A stretch of DNA of 60,542 bases from Caballeronia jiangsuensis (GCA_000648925.1 JFHF01000047.1:1-60542); one strand, 5' to 3'; shown: positions 26,589-35,940, counted from the stretch's first letter. Notes: generated by a model from the sequence alone, not told the origin. Numbers and translations: made by a program.

Positions 26589-27361
26589 GCCTGCATCTCG
26601 ATGCCATCGTGCTTCGCGCGGGCGCGCGCACGCTCATCGACGGTCTCACGCAGACGATCGCGGCGGGCGAAGTATGGTGCATCGCCGGGCCGAACGGCGC
26701 GGGCAAGACGACGCTCATCAACGTGCTCGCCGGTCTCGCGAAACCCGCTTCGGGCCGCGTGTCGCTCGATGGCCGCGCGCTTGCAGCATGGCGCGCGGCT
26801 GACCTCGCCCGTCGACGCGCGTTGATGCCGCAAGCCACGCACGACGCCTTCAGCGCGACCGTGCTCGACACCGTGCTGCTCAACCGCTTTCCGTATCTCA
26901 CCGGCTGGGGCTGGGAGAGCGAAGACGACCGCAGCGCGGCGCGCGCGGCGCTCGTCACGCTCGGCCTCGCGTCCTTCGCCTCGCGCGACGTGCTGACGCT
27001 CTCGGGCGGCGAACGCCAGCGCGTCGCACTGGCCGCCGTGCTGTGCCAGAACGCGCCGTGCCTGTTGCTCGACGAACCGCTCTCGCATCTCGACCTGCAT
27101 CATCAGATCGACTGTCTGCACGCGTTGCGCGACGCCGCGCGCGAGCACAAGCGCACCGTAATCTTCTCGTGCCACGATCTGAATCTCGCGCGCCGTTTCG
27201 CGACACACGCGCTGCTGCTCGACGGTCACGGCGGCGCGCACGCGGGCCTCGTCGCCGATGTCCTCACGCCCGAACGCGCGAGCGCGGCATTCGGCTATCC
27301 GCTCGCGCTGATCCGCGACGGCGAGCATGAAGCGCTCGTGCCTTCCATTCATCGCCCTTGA
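26585..27361 (+). CDS. btuD: Vitamin B12 ABC transporter ATPase
   Basis: 258 residues from the ATG at 26585, overlapping the btuC stop by four bases. Walker A GPNGAGKTT (residues 35-43), signature LSGGERQRVA, Walker B CLLLDEPLSHLD and switch His (FSCHD). It energises cobalamin import. Confidence 0.93.
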   Translation: MSLHLDAIVLRAGARTLIDGLTQTIAAGEVWCIAGPNGAGKTTLINVLAGLAKPASGRVSLDGRALAAWRAADLARRRALMPQATHDAFSATVLDTVLLNRFPYLTGWGWESEDDRSAARAALVTLGLASFASRDVLTLSGGERQRVALAAVLCQNAPCLLLDEPLSHLDLHHQIDCLHALRDAAREHKRTVIFSCHDLNLARRFATHALLLDGHGGAHAGLVADVLTPERASAAFGYPLALIRDGEHEALVPSIHRP

Positions 27362-27371
27362 AGGAATTTCG

Positions 27372-28424
27372 ATGTCCACGCTCAACGACATCCCGTTGCC
27401 CCGCGCACTCGACCGCGCGCCTGAAGCCGAACTGCGCCGCATCATCGACATGAAGACGAAGCCGCCCGGCAGTCTCGGGCGGCTCGAATCCCTCGCGCTG
27501 CAAATGGGCCTGATCCAGCGCACGACGAAGCCGCGCATCGAACGTCCCGCGATGATCGTGTTCGCGGGCGATCACGGCATCGCGAAAGAGGGCGTGAGTT
27601 CGTTTCCGCAGGAAGTGACGGCGCAGATGGTCGCGAATTTTCTGACGGGCGGCGCGGCGATCAACGCGCTGTCGCGCTCGGTCGGCATGTCGCTCGAAGT
27701 CGTCGATGCGGGCGTCGCGACACCGATTCCCATCGATCACGGATACGAACGTCTGTCGCTCGGGCTCGGCACGCGCAACTTCGCGCAAGAGCCTGCGATG
27801 TCGCGCGAGACCGCGCTCGAAGGCATCGCGCGGGGCGCTGCGCGCGTGCGGCATCACGCGTCGCTCGGCACGAACGTGATCGGCTTCGGCGAGATGGGCA
27901 TCGCGAATACGTCGGCGGCGGCGTGTCTGATGAGCCGTCTGTGCGATCTGCCGATCGACGAATGCGTCGGGCGCGGCACGGGCCTCGACGATCACGGCCT
28001 CGCGCACAAGCGCGATGTGCTCGGCCGCGCGCTCGCGCTGCATCGCAATGAAGGCGATGCGATCGACACGCTCGCGACCTTCGGCGGCTTCGAGATCGCG
28101 ATGATCGCGGGCGCGTATCTCGCCGCCGCCTGCGAAGGCATGACGATTCTCGTCGATGGTTTCATCGCGACGTCGGCGTTGCTGGTGGCCGCGAAGATCG
28201 CGCCCGAGGTGCTCGATTACTGCGTGTTCGCGCATGCGTCGAACGAAACCGGGCATCGGCGTATGCTCGCGCATTTCGATGCCGCGCCGCTGCTGGAACT
28301 CGATCTCCGGCTCGGCGAAGGCACGGGCGCGGCGCTCGCATTGCCGATCCTGCGCGCGGCCGTCGCGTTCATCGACGAGATGGCGAGCTTCGAGTCGGCG
28401 GGTGTGTCGAACAAAGCCGATTGA
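27372..28424 (+). CDS. cobT: Nicotinate-nucleotide--dimethylbenzimidazole phosphoribosyltransferase
   Basis: 350 residues from the ATG at 27372 (AAGGAA upstream). Activates dimethylbenzimidazole to alpha-ribazole phosphate for the lower axial ligand. Recognised from MKTKPPGSLGRLE (residues about 27-39), VFAGDHGIAKEGVSSFP, GEMGIANTSAAA and the catalytic-region motif EGTGAALALP. Ten bases after btuD in the B12 operon. Confidence 0.95.
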   Translation: MSTLNDIPLPRALDRAPEAELRRIIDMKTKPPGSLGRLESLALQMGLIQRTTKPRIERPAMIVFAGDHGIAKEGVSSFPQEVTAQMVANFLTGGAAINALSRSVGMSLEVVDAGVATPIPIDHGYERLSLGLGTRNFAQEPAMSRETALEGIARGAARVRHHASLGTNVIGFGEMGIANTSAAACLMSRLCDLPIDECVGRGTGLDDHGLAHKRDVLGRALALHRNEGDAIDTLATFGGFEIAMIAGAYLAAACEGMTILVDGFIATSALLVAAKIAPEVLDYCVFAHASNETGHRRMLAHFDAAPLLELDLRLGEGTGAALALPILRAAVAFIDEMASFESAGVSNKAD

Positions 28425-29182
28425 TGCGACCGCTCGACGAACTGCGCTACTTCTTCACGGCGCTCGGCTATTTCACGCGCGTGCCGGTGCCGCGCTGGGT
28501 CGGCTTCGAGCGCGAATATCTGAACGCGGCGGCGCGTTACTTTCCGCTCGTCGGCGCGATGGTCGGCGGCGTTGCGGCGCTCGTCTATCTCGTGGCGCTG
28601 CGCGTGTTTCCGGCGGGCGTCGCCGTGTTGCTTTCGATGGCCGCGACGCTCGTCATGACCGGCGCGTTCCATGAAGACGGACTCGCGGATTGCGTCGATG
28701 CGTTCGGCGGCGCGTACACGCGCGAGGATGCGTTGCGCATCATGCACGACTCGCGCATCGGTGCGTTCGGCGCGATTGCGCTGGTGATTGCGATTGCGTT
28801 GAAGTGGCAGGCGCTCGCTGCGTCGCCGCCGCAACGCGTCGCGATGACGATGATCGCCGCGCATGCCGCGAGCCGCGCGTTCGCGATCAGCTATCTCGTC
28901 ACGCTCGATTACGTGCGCGCCGAAGGCAAGTCCAAGCCGGTCGCGCAGCGCATGAGTCTTGCGTCGTTTGCGCTGGCGCTCGTGTTCGGCCTGCCGTGGC
29001 TCTTCGTGATCGACTGGAAGCTCGCGTGCTTCACGATCGGCGTGCTGATCGTTTTGCGCTTTTTTATCGGGCGATACTTCGTGCGTCGCATCGGCGGCTA
29101 TACGGGCGATTGCCTTGGCTTCGCGCAGCAAGTGTTCGAAATCACGATCTATCTCATCGGGCTCGCATGGATCTCGTCCTGA
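28424..29182 (+). CDS. cobS: Adenosylcobinamide-GDP ribazoletransferase (cobalamin synthase)
   Basis: 252 residues from the ATG at 28424 (one-base overlap with the cobT stop). Integral membrane enzyme joining adenosylcobinamide-GDP and alpha-ribazole. Motifs: FFTALGYFTRVPVPRW near the start and the Mg-binding GAFHEDGLADCVDAFGGA near residue 82. Six to seven hydrophobic segments. Confidence 0.93.
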   Translation: MRPLDELRYFFTALGYFTRVPVPRWVGFEREYLNAAARYFPLVGAMVGGVAALVYLVALRVFPAGVAVLLSMAATLVMTGAFHEDGLADCVDAFGGAYTREDALRIMHDSRIGAFGAIALVIAIALKWQALAASPPQRVAMTMIAAHAASRAFAISYLVTLDYVRAEGKSKPVAQRMSLASFALALVFGLPWLFVIDWKLACFTIGVLIVLRFFIGRYFVRRIGGYTGDCLGFAQQVFEITIYLIGLAWISS

Positions 29183-29736
29183 TTCGACATCCGGAAGTCG
29201 CTATCGAAGCGGGCGTGTGCTATGGGCAAACCGATGTGCCCTTGCGGTGCGATGTGCGCGATCTTGCCGCCGCATTGACGGCGCGGATGAAGGCGTTGAA
29301 CGTGCCCGCATGTGTCGATGGATGGCACGCGAGCCCGCTTGTGCGATGCGCGTCGCTGGCGCAGGTTCTTTCCGTCGATGCGCATATCGACGCGCGTCTC
29401 TCTGAAATGCACTTCGGCGCGTGGGAAGGCCGCGCGTGGGATGCGATCGATCGCGCGCTCATCGATGATTGGGCCGGTGATATCGAACATGCTCGTCCGC
29501 ATGGCGGTGAGAGTTTTTCGCAGTTCGCGCAGCGGGTCGTTGGGTGGTTTGAGGCGACATGCGTCGGGCGGAGTGCTGTGCATGTTGTCGCCCATGCGGG
29601 GGTTATGCGCGTGCTTGCGGCGCATCTTCTCGGTATTTCTTATGAGAACGCGTTGCAATGGTCGATTGATTTTGGTGGGGTTGGTTGGTTTAGGTGCGTG
29701 CGGGGGGAGTGGGTTGTGGTGCGGTGGAATGCTTAG
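29167..29736 (+). CDS. cobC: Alpha-ribazole phosphatase
   Basis: 189 residues from the ATG at 29167, overlapping the cobS end by 16 bases. Histidine phosphatase superfamily: RHPE with R7-H8 (Pro in place of the usual Gly after RH), CYGQTDVPL, the acid residue in SEMHFGAWEGRAW, and the second catalytic His in VVAHAGVMR. It removes the phosphate in nucleotide-loop assembly. Last gene of the rightward B12 operon. The 3' end has a lower-GC, GT-rich composition. Confidence 0.9.
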   Translation: MDLVLIRHPEVAIEAGVCYGQTDVPLRCDVRDLAAALTARMKALNVPACVDGWHASPLVRCASLAQVLSVDAHIDARLSEMHFGAWEGRAWDAIDRALIDDWAGDIEHARPHGGESFSQFAQRVVGWFEATCVGRSAVHVVAHAGVMRVLAAHLLGISYENALQWSIDFGGVGWFRCVRGEWVVVRWNA

Positions 29737-29742
29737 GGCTTT

Positions 29743-30345
29743 GCCGGATCCCGGTTTCGTGTCGGTCTATTAGCACTGCCCCTCCCCGGGGCGGGGGTCA
29801 CTTTCTTTGCTGCTGCAAAGAAAGTAACCAAAGAAAGCAGCTTCTCACCGCCCGCGGTCACACGCAGTTTGGCCATGCTTGCCAGCCCGCGATGGCACTC
29901 GCCTAAGTGTCGCCCCCAAAGGACTTACCGGGCTTGGCTCGCGCACGGTCTGCCACACCAAATGTTTTGGCGTGCTGGTTCAGCACGAAAGAGCTTCGGC
30001 ACAGCGCTACGCGCTGCCGTTGGGTATGCGAGGGAAACCATCGAAGAAGCGTCGGCTAATCCGATTGACCCATCGGCCGCGTAGCGGGCCGGAGCTATTT
30101 GGTGCTGAACCAGTTTGTTCTGTGGTGCGATGTGTCAGACCGTGCGCGGTCCAAGCCCTTATCTGCTTGTGGGGGCACTCGCTACTGCCGGGCCATTAGG
30201 CCAATCGCCTGTGCCGCGGCCGGTGTGAAGTGCTTAGGCTGGGGATAGCTGTTTCTTTGGTTACTTTCTTTGCAGCAGCAAAGAAAGTGACCCCCGCCCC
30301 GGGGAGGGGCAGTGCTAATAAACCAACAACAAAACGGGATCCGGC
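29743..30345. repeat. 603-bp giant palindromic element filling the cobC/btuF gap
   Basis: The outer arms (29743-29841 and about 30247-30345) are near-perfect reverse complements of about 98 bases; both begin GCCGGATCCC. Each arm also contains smaller hairpins: a C-rich/G-rich pair (CCCCTCCCCGGGGCGGGG) and the perfect ACTTTCTTTGC/GCAAAGAAAGT. The core still pairs in part: GCTGGTTCAGCAC near 29969 with GTGCTGAACCAG near 30102, and GTGTCGCCCCCAAAG with its mirror near 30170. No convincing gene is inside; short frames read through the arms as VTFFAAAKKVT. It begins 7 bases after the cobC stop and ends 11 bases before the btuF stop. A second copy starts at 60513. Confidence 0.88.
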
Positions 30346-30355
30346 GAAAACCCAG

Positions 30356-31249
30356 CTATTTCCCCCGCCGCCCGCGCGCAATTTCAAGATCGCGGCAAAG
30401 CTCCGCCGCACCAATTGCGAGCCGAGGAGTCGGCCGGTTGATGAGATCCCCATCGATCCCAAAGAGATTCCCCCGCGCGACCGCCGTCAACGATGTCCAG
30501 CGCTTCCATCGCTCAAGCGCAGGCAACTGGCGATCAGGTTTCGTCGCGCCGGGCGTCGCAGTGACGATAGCTTCGGGATTCGCCGCGAGCACGGCTTCGG
30601 TCGATATCGTCGGCACGCGCGGCTTTTCCGCCGCGAACACGTTCACGCCGCCACACAGCCCGATCACTTCGTCGAAGACGTTGTCGCGATTGAGCGTCAT
30701 CAGCGGATCGTCCCAGACCTGATAGAACACGCTCACGGGCGCCCGCGCCGCATAACGCGCGCGCAGTTGCGCGATATCGCGCCTGAACGCATCCGCACTC
30801 GCGCGTGCCTGCGCTTGCGTGCCAAGCAGCGCGCCCAGCTTGTCGATGCTCGCGGCGATTTCGTCGAGATGTTTCGGCTCGCTGAAGTAGATCGGAATGC
30901 CGAGCGCCGTCAGCCGGTCCATCTGACGCGCCGCGTTCCCATGCCGCCACACGACGATCAGATCGGGATGCAACGCGACGATGCGTTCCAGATCGAGCGC
31001 CTTGTTGTCGCCGACGCGAGGAATCGCCTGCGCTTCCTTCGGATAATCGCTATACGTCACCGCGCCGACGATGCGCGCGCCGCCGCCCGCCGCGAACAGC
31101 AGTTCGGTCACATGCGGCGCGAGACTGACGACGCGTTCCGCGGGCTTCGCGAGCGTGACCGGTGCGCCGCTGTCATCGGTGACGGTGATCGCATGCGCTT
31201 GCCCAACAGCGAAGCCGATCAGCAAGGCGATCACACCACGCAAGATCAC
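30356..31249 (-). CDS. btuF: Cobalamin-binding periplasmic protein
   Basis: 297 residues. I chose the GTG at 31249, which overlaps the stop of the upstream cobD (GTGA) and gives a proper signal peptide (LRGVIALLIGFAVGQAHA). Type III periplasmic-binding fold: RVVSLAPHVTELLFAAGGGARIVGAV, IVALHPDLIVVW, and a long backbone helix in the middle. It delivers B12 to BtuCD. Last gene of the leftward B12 operon. Confidence 0.9.
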   Translation of the reverse strand: MILRGVIALLIGFAVGQAHAITVTDDSGAPVTLAKPAERVVSLAPHVTELLFAAGGGARIVGAVTYSDYPKEAQAIPRVGDNKALDLERIVALHPDLIVVWRHGNAARQMDRLTALGIPIYFSEPKHLDEIAASIDKLGALLGTQAQARASADAFRRDIAQLRARYAARAPVSVFYQVWDDPLMTLNRDNVFDEVIGLCGGVNVFAAEKPRVPTISTEAVLAANPEAIVTATPGATKPDRQLPALERWKRWTSLTAVARGNLFGIDGDLINRPTPRLAIGAAELCRDLEIARGRRGK

Positions 31250-32241
31250 GCGCAAACCTCCCGCAACGCGAGCGACAGGCGCGCCCAGTCGCCTTCCGCG
31301 CCCGGCAATCCGATGCGCAGGCTCGGCGTCATGCCGGGCAGATCGAAGAGACGCGTCCAGATGCCACGCAACGCGAGCGCGTGTTGAAGCGCTTTGGCTT
31401 CGGGCGTCGGTGTCCACGCGAAAAGTGGCGTCGCGCGCACGTCGAAGCCGTGGCTCGCGATCAACGCGGCGAGGCGTGCGCCGTCGCGTTGCAACCGTTC
31501 GCGCGTGTCGCGCTGCCAGTCGATATCGGCGAATGCGGCCATGACCGCGTGACGCGCCGGACCGCCGACGGTCCACGCGCCGAGCGCGTCGCGCAATGCA
31601 TCGACGATCGAAGGCGCGGCCAGCACGAAGCCCGCGCGGATGCCCGCAAGCCCGAAGAACTTGCCGACCGAACGCAGCACGATCAGCCCTTCGCGCGCGG
31701 ATTCGCTCGCCAGCGACGACGCGGGATCGACATCCGCGAACGCTTCATCGAGGATCAATGTGCCGCCGCGCGATGCAAGCTGCGCGTGCCAATGCAGCAG
31801 GGTTTCGCGTGAAATGCGTTCCGCCGTCGGGTTGTTCGGATTCGCGACGATGACGTGATCGAGCGTATCGGGCAAGTCGCGCCCGGTGACATCGAGCGTC
31901 GCGATTGCGTGTCCGGCGCGCGCGAACGCCGGCGCATATTCGCCGTAAGCGAGCGGCGCGACGCCCGCCGTCGCGCGTCGCAAGAGCGCAGGCAGCGCGC
32001 GGATCGCCGCCTGCGAGCCCGCGACCGGCAACGCGAAAGGCGCGCCGTAATAGCGCGCGGCGCAATCGGCGAGGCCGTCGTCGTCTTCGGGCAGACGCCG
32101 CCATGCATCGGGCGGCACGGGCGGCACCGGAAAGCCGCGCGGATTGATGCCCGTCGAGAGATCGAGCCAGTCGTCGAAAGGAATCGCGTAGCGTTGCGCG
32201 GCTTCGCGCAGATTGCCGCCGTGCCGGATCGGATGCGTCAT
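31246..32241 (-). CDS. cobD: L-threonine-O-3-phosphate decarboxylase
   Basis: 331 residues (CobC in Pseudomonas naming). Class I/II PLP aminotransferase fold: LDLSTGINPRGFP, VIVANPNNPTAERI, LILDEAFAD, and PLP-lysine in SVGKFFGLAGIRAGF. Produces aminopropanol phosphate for the nucleotide loop. It starts one base after cbiB ends. Confidence 0.92.
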   Translation of the reverse strand: MTHPIRHGGNLREAAQRYAIPFDDWLDLSTGINPRGFPVPPVPPDAWRRLPEDDDGLADCAARYYGAPFALPVAGSQAAIRALPALLRRATAGVAPLAYGEYAPAFARAGHAIATLDVTGRDLPDTLDHVIVANPNNPTAERISRETLLHWHAQLASRGGTLILDEAFADVDPASSLASESAREGLIVLRSVGKFFGLAGIRAGFVLAAPSIVDALRDALGAWTVGGPARHAVMAAFADIDWQRDTRERLQRDGARLAALIASHGFDVRATPLFAWTPTPEAKALQHALALRGIWTRLFDLPGMTPSLRIGLPGAEGDWARLSLALREVCA

Positions 32242-32242
32242 G

Positions 32243-33184
32243 TCAGCCGCTCGTGGTTACGCTGATCGCGGCGAAGACCAGCAGCGCCACGAGCCACATC
32301 AGCATCGCGCGCTCGACGAGCCTCAACGCCGCGACAACATGCTTCGGGTTCGCCGTGTGACCCGCGCCGAGCGTCGGGCGCGTTTCGAGCACGCCGTGAT
32401 AAACCGCCGCGCCGCCGATCAGCACGTTCAAACTGCCCGCGCCCGAGGCCATCACGGGACCGGCGTTCGGACTGTCCCACGAGCGCGCTTGCGTGCGCCA
32501 GCAGTGCCAGGCCATGTGCGTATCGCCGGCGAGCGCGTAGCTCGCAGCCGTGAGACGCGCGGGAATGAAGTTGAGCACGTCGTCGAAGCGCGCGGCCGCC
32601 CAGCCGAAGCGCAGGTAGCGCGGCGTGCGATAGCCCCACATCGCATCGAGCGTGTTGGCCAGGCGGAACATCAGCGCGCCCGGGCCGCCCGCGATGGCGA
32701 ACCAGAAGATCGCGCCGAAGATCGCGTCGTTGCCGTTTTCCAGCGCGGATTCCACGGCCGCGCGCGAGAGCGCGTTTTCGTCGGCCTGCGACGTGTCGCG
32801 CGACACGATGCGCGAGGTCAGCGCGCGCGCGTGGTCGATATCGCCGAAGCTCAGCGCGCGCGCAATGGGCGCGATATGTTCGCGCAGGCTCTTCGCGCCG
32901 AGCGCGAACCACAGCAGCAGCACATGCACGAGGCACGCATAGGCGAACGGCAGCGCGCCGACGAGCAGCCACGCGATACCGACCGGCGGCGCGATGAGCA
33001 CGAACCACGCGACGATGCCCGCCGGCCGCGCACGACGGCCGGTGTTCATGCGCGCTTCGAGTTGCGTCGCGAGCTTGCCGAAGCCGACGAGCGGATGCCG
33101 CGCGCGCGGCTCGCCGAAGATGCGATCGACGATCACGCCGAGCACCGCGAGCAGGGCCATCGCGTAGGCGGAGAGAAGGAGCAT
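32243..33184 (-). CDS. cbiB: Adenosylcobinamide-phosphate synthase
   Basis: 313 residues (CobD in Pseudomonas naming). Membrane enzyme that attaches aminopropanol (phosphate) to adenosylcobyric acid. Recognised by DRIFGEPRARHPLVGFGKLA near the start and ESALENGNDAIFGAIFWFAIAG, with GYRTPRYLRFGWAAARFDDVLNFIPARL. Five or so hydrophobic segments. Confidence 0.93.
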   Translation of the reverse strand: MLLLSAYAMALLAVLGVIVDRIFGEPRARHPLVGFGKLATQLEARMNTGRRARPAGIVAWFVLIAPPVGIAWLLVGALPFAYACLVHVLLLWFALGAKSLREHIAPIARALSFGDIDHARALTSRIVSRDTSQADENALSRAAVESALENGNDAIFGAIFWFAIAGGPGALMFRLANTLDAMWGYRTPRYLRFGWAAARFDDVLNFIPARLTAASYALAGDTHMAWHCWRTQARSWDSPNAGPVMASGAGSLNVLIGGAAVYHGVLETRPTLGAGHTANPKHVVAALRLVERAMLMWLVALLVFAAISVTTSG

Positions 33185-33189
33185 CGCGC

Positions 33190-33747
33190 TTATCCCTTGA
33201 GCGCGAGCGGCAGACCCGCGACCACCAGCGTCGCGTGTGCGCTCGCGGCGGCGACGCGCTGATTCAGGCGGCCGAGTTCATCGACGTAAAAACGTGTGAC
33301 CGAGCCAAGCGGCACGACACCCAGACCGATTTCATTGCTCACGACGATGACCTTGCCGCGCACGCTCGCAAGCGCCGCATCGAATTGCGCGAAGGCTTCG
33401 CGCGCGCTGTCGGGCAAAACGGCGATTTCTTCGCTCGCGCTCGCCGATGTGAAGAGCAGATTCGCGAGCCACAGCGTCAGGCAGTCGATCAGCACGCAAT
33501 GCCCGGCGCGATCCGCTTCGCGCAATGCGCCCGCGAGATCGAGCGGCGCTTCGATCAGCGACCAGTGCGCGGGCCTGCGCTCGCGATGATGCCGCACGCG
33601 CTCGGCAAACTCCGCATCGCCCAGATGTTCGATCGGCGCGGTCGCGATATACGTGACGGGCAGCCCGCTTTCGGCGGCAAGACGTTCCGCGCGGGCGCTC
33701 TTGCCGGAGCGCGCGCCGCCGAGGATGAAAGTGAGATCGGGGGTCAT
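33190..33747 (-). CDS. cobU: Adenosylcobinamide kinase / guanylyltransferase
   Basis: 185 residues (CobP in Pseudomonas naming). P-loop GGARSGKS at residues 10-17. The nucleotide-acceptor region carries RVRHHRERRPAHW with the guanylylated-type His near residue 50, then VLIDCLTLWLANLL and VSNEIGLGVVP. Phosphorylates cobinamide and adds GMP for CobS. First gene of the leftward operon, divergent from cobQ across 56 bases. Confidence 0.94.
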   Translation of the reverse strand: MTPDLTFILGGARSGKSARAERLAAESGLPVTYIATAPIEHLGDAEFAERVRHHRERRPAHWSLIEAPLDLAGALREADRAGHCVLIDCLTLWLANLLFTSASASEEIAVLPDSAREAFAQFDAALASVRGKVIVVSNEIGLGVVPLGSVTRFYVDELGRLNQRVAAASAHATLVVAGLPLALKG

Positions 33748-33803
33748 CGCAATATTGTACTGACGGGCTAAGATAGCGCGTCGCTCTTCATGGGAATCTC
33801 CCG

Positions 33804-35276
33804 ATGTCTTTCACGCCACGCGGCACGCTGATGATCCAGGGCACGACGTCCGATGCCGGCAAGAGCACGCTCGTCGCGGGCCTGTGCCGACTCGCGCGGC
33901 GCGGTGGCGTGCGGGTCGCGCCGTTCAAGCCGCAGAACATGGCGCTCAACAGCGCGGTGACCATCGACGGCGGCGAGATCGGCCGCGCGCAGGCTTTGCA
34001 GGCGGTCGCGGCGGGCGTGCCTGCGCGCATCGACTTCAATCCGGTGCTGCTCAAGCCGACGAGCGATCGCGGCGCGCAGGTCATCATCCACGGTCATGCG
34101 CACGCGAACCTCGATGCGCGCGCGTATCACGATTACAAGCGCATCGCGTTCGACGCCGTGCTCGCGTCCTACGCGCGTCTGCAAGACGAATTCGAAGCGG
34201 TGATCGTCGAAGGCGCGGGCAGTCCCGCCGAGATCAATCTGCGCGACGGCGATATCGCCAACATGGGCTTCGCGGAGCGCGTCGATTGCCCGGTCGTGCT
34301 CGTCGCCGATATCGATCGCGGCGGCGTGTTCGCGCATCTCGTCGGGACGCTGGCGTGTCTGTCGGAAAGCGAGCGGGCGCGCGTTCGCGGCTTCGTCATC
34401 AACCGGTTTCGCGGGGATATCGGCTTGCTCGAACCGGGGCTCGACTGGCTCGTCGCGCAAACGGGCAAGCCGGTGTTCGGCGTGCTGCCGTATTTGCACG
34501 GCCTCACGCTCGACGCCGAAGACATGCTGCCGAGCCAGCCGCACGTGCGCCGCGATGCGGCCGCGTTGAAGGTGATCGTGCCGGCGCTGCCGCGCATCAG
34601 CAATCACACGGATTTCGATGCGCTGCGCGCGCACGCACAGGTCGATTTCAGCTATGTGCGCGCGGGCATCGCGCCGCCCGCCGCCGATCTCATCGTGCTG
34701 CCCGGCTCGAAGAGCGTGCAACGCGATCTCGCGTGGCTGCGCGAGAACGGTTGGGATCGCGCGATCGAGCGGCATCTGCGTTATGGCGGCAAGGTGCTGG
34801 GCATTTGCGGCGGCATGCAGATGCTGGGACGCACGATCGATGATCCGGATGGCGTCGAAGGCGCGGCAGGTTGCGTGAACGGGCTCGGGTTGCTCGATCT
34901 TTCCACGGTGCTGACGCAGCGCAAGCAGTTGGAGAACGTCGTCGGACGATTGACGATTGGCGATACGGGAGCGCCCGTGCGTGGCTATGAAATCCACATG
35001 GGGCGCACGCATGGAGCGGCGCTCGCGCGGCCGCTCGTCGCGCTTGATTCGGGAAGCTTCGACGGCGCCGTTTCCGACGACGATCAGATCGCCGCGACCT
35101 ATCTGCACGGCGTGTTCGATACGCCCGAAGCCTGCGCCGCGTTGCTCGCGTGGGCGGGTGTTGAGGGCGCCGAGCCGCTCGATTACCCGGCGCTGCGCGA
35201 GGCGTCGCTCGATCGGCTCGCGGATTCGTTCGCGGAATCGCTTGATCTTGACGCGTTGCGAGCGTCGTTTTGTTGA
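33804..35276 (+). CDS. cobQ: Cobyric acid synthase
   Basis: 490 residues. Amidates adenosylcobyrinic acid a,c-diamide using glutamine. The N-terminal dethiobiotin-synthetase-like ATPase domain has the loop GTTSDAGKS (residues 10-18). The C-terminal class I glutaminase domain has nucleophile C335 (GICGGMQMLG) and catalytic H435 (YLHG). No adenosyltransferase gene (cobO/btuR) follows; unrelated genes start 128 bases on. Confidence 0.95.
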   Translation: MSFTPRGTLMIQGTTSDAGKSTLVAGLCRLARRGGVRVAPFKPQNMALNSAVTIDGGEIGRAQALQAVAAGVPARIDFNPVLLKPTSDRGAQVIIHGHAHANLDARAYHDYKRIAFDAVLASYARLQDEFEAVIVEGAGSPAEINLRDGDIANMGFAERVDCPVVLVADIDRGGVFAHLVGTLACLSESERARVRGFVINRFRGDIGLLEPGLDWLVAQTGKPVFGVLPYLHGLTLDAEDMLPSQPHVRRDAAALKVIVPALPRISNHTDFDALRAHAQVDFSYVRAGIAPPAADLIVLPGSKSVQRDLAWLRENGWDRAIERHLRYGGKVLGICGGMQMLGRTIDDPDGVEGAAGCVNGLGLLDLSTVLTQRKQLENVVGRLTIGDTGAPVRGYEIHMGRTHGAALARPLVALDSGSFDGAVSDDDQIAATYLHGVFDTPEACAALLAWAGVEGAEPLDYPALREASLDRLADSFAESLDLDALRASFC

Positions 35277-35403
35277 CGCGTGCCAACGTGCCAGGACTGC
35301 AACGTGCGTCGTCCTCGTGACAAATCTTGACTGCTGACCGATCGCGCTTTCGGTTAGCTTTGTTTCTCCCGTGACTCCGGTCGCGAAAGGAGAATACAAA
35401 AAA

Positions 35404-35940
35404 ATGAAGCGGTACTTCATCGTTGCAGGCGACATGACGACACGGGGCGGAATCGTGACCGAAGGTGATTCGCGCTCAATGAATCACGGAAAAGCACAGT
35501 CTTATCACGGCGCTCGCGTGCGTTGTCCGTCATGTAAGTCTGAAGGTTATATCGCTGGCGCGGGGCCGACCCGGCCGCACACGATTCACGGCAAACAGGC
35601 TGCGCTCGAGGGCGACCTCTGTATCTGCAAATGCAGACCGTTCCCCCTGTTGATTGCGTCGATGCACAACGCATGGATGTCGTTCGGAGACGGTGAACTT
35701 GCCGCAATGGGTTACGCGAGTGACGGCAGCCGGCTATCCGAGAGTCGAAGCGACGGGTTCAACCGGCTCTTTCGATTCATCGATGAATACGGAACGCCAG
35801 TCGCGGGCATTCGCGTTCATCTTACTGACGTCGACGGGCAGACTAGTTCCGTCGTCACCGACAGCGACGGGCGGACGCTCGTGAAAGCCGGAAAGGCCAA
35901 TCAGCGAATCGGGGTGGCGCTTTGGGAGGCAAGGCAATGA
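35404..35940 (+). CDS. PAAR-domain protein, type VI secretion spike tip
   Basis: 178 residues from the ATG at 35404 (AAAGGAG upstream). Residues 1-80 are PAAR-type: MKRYFIVAGDMTTRGG, the His/Cys zinc set (H28, H35, C41, C44) and GKQAALEGDLCICKC. Residues about 118-178 form an Ig/transthyretin-like extension (FRFIDEYGTPVAGIRVHLTD, VTDSDGRT) common in PAAR adaptors that carry cargo. PAAR proteins cap VgrG on the T6SS spike. It overlaps the next gene by four bases, marking that gene as cargo. GC is lower than in cobQ. No other T6SS gene is in the window. Confidence 0.85.
   Translation: MKRYFIVAGDMTTRGGIVTEGDSRSMNHGKAQSYHGARVRCPSCKSEGYIAGAGPTRPHTIHGKQAALEGDLCICKCRPFPLLIASMHNAWMSFGDGELAAMGYASDGSRLSESRSDGFNRLFRFIDEYGTPVAGIRVHLTDVDGQTSSVVTDSDGRTLVKAGKANQRIGVALWEARQ

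Noticed and set aside
29859..30199. Short frames inside the giant palindrome as genes
   Set aside because: They overlap each other on both strands, lack ribosome sites and follow the repeat symmetry rather than codon structure.
30356..31576. Longer N-terminal form of btuF
   Set aside because: The extra 109 codons are the antiparallel-frame read of cobD and precede a perfect signal peptide at the GTG 31249.
33748..33803. A cobalamin riboswitch in the cobU/cobQ gap
   Set aside because: The gap is only 56 bases, too short for the aptamer, and has no B12-box.
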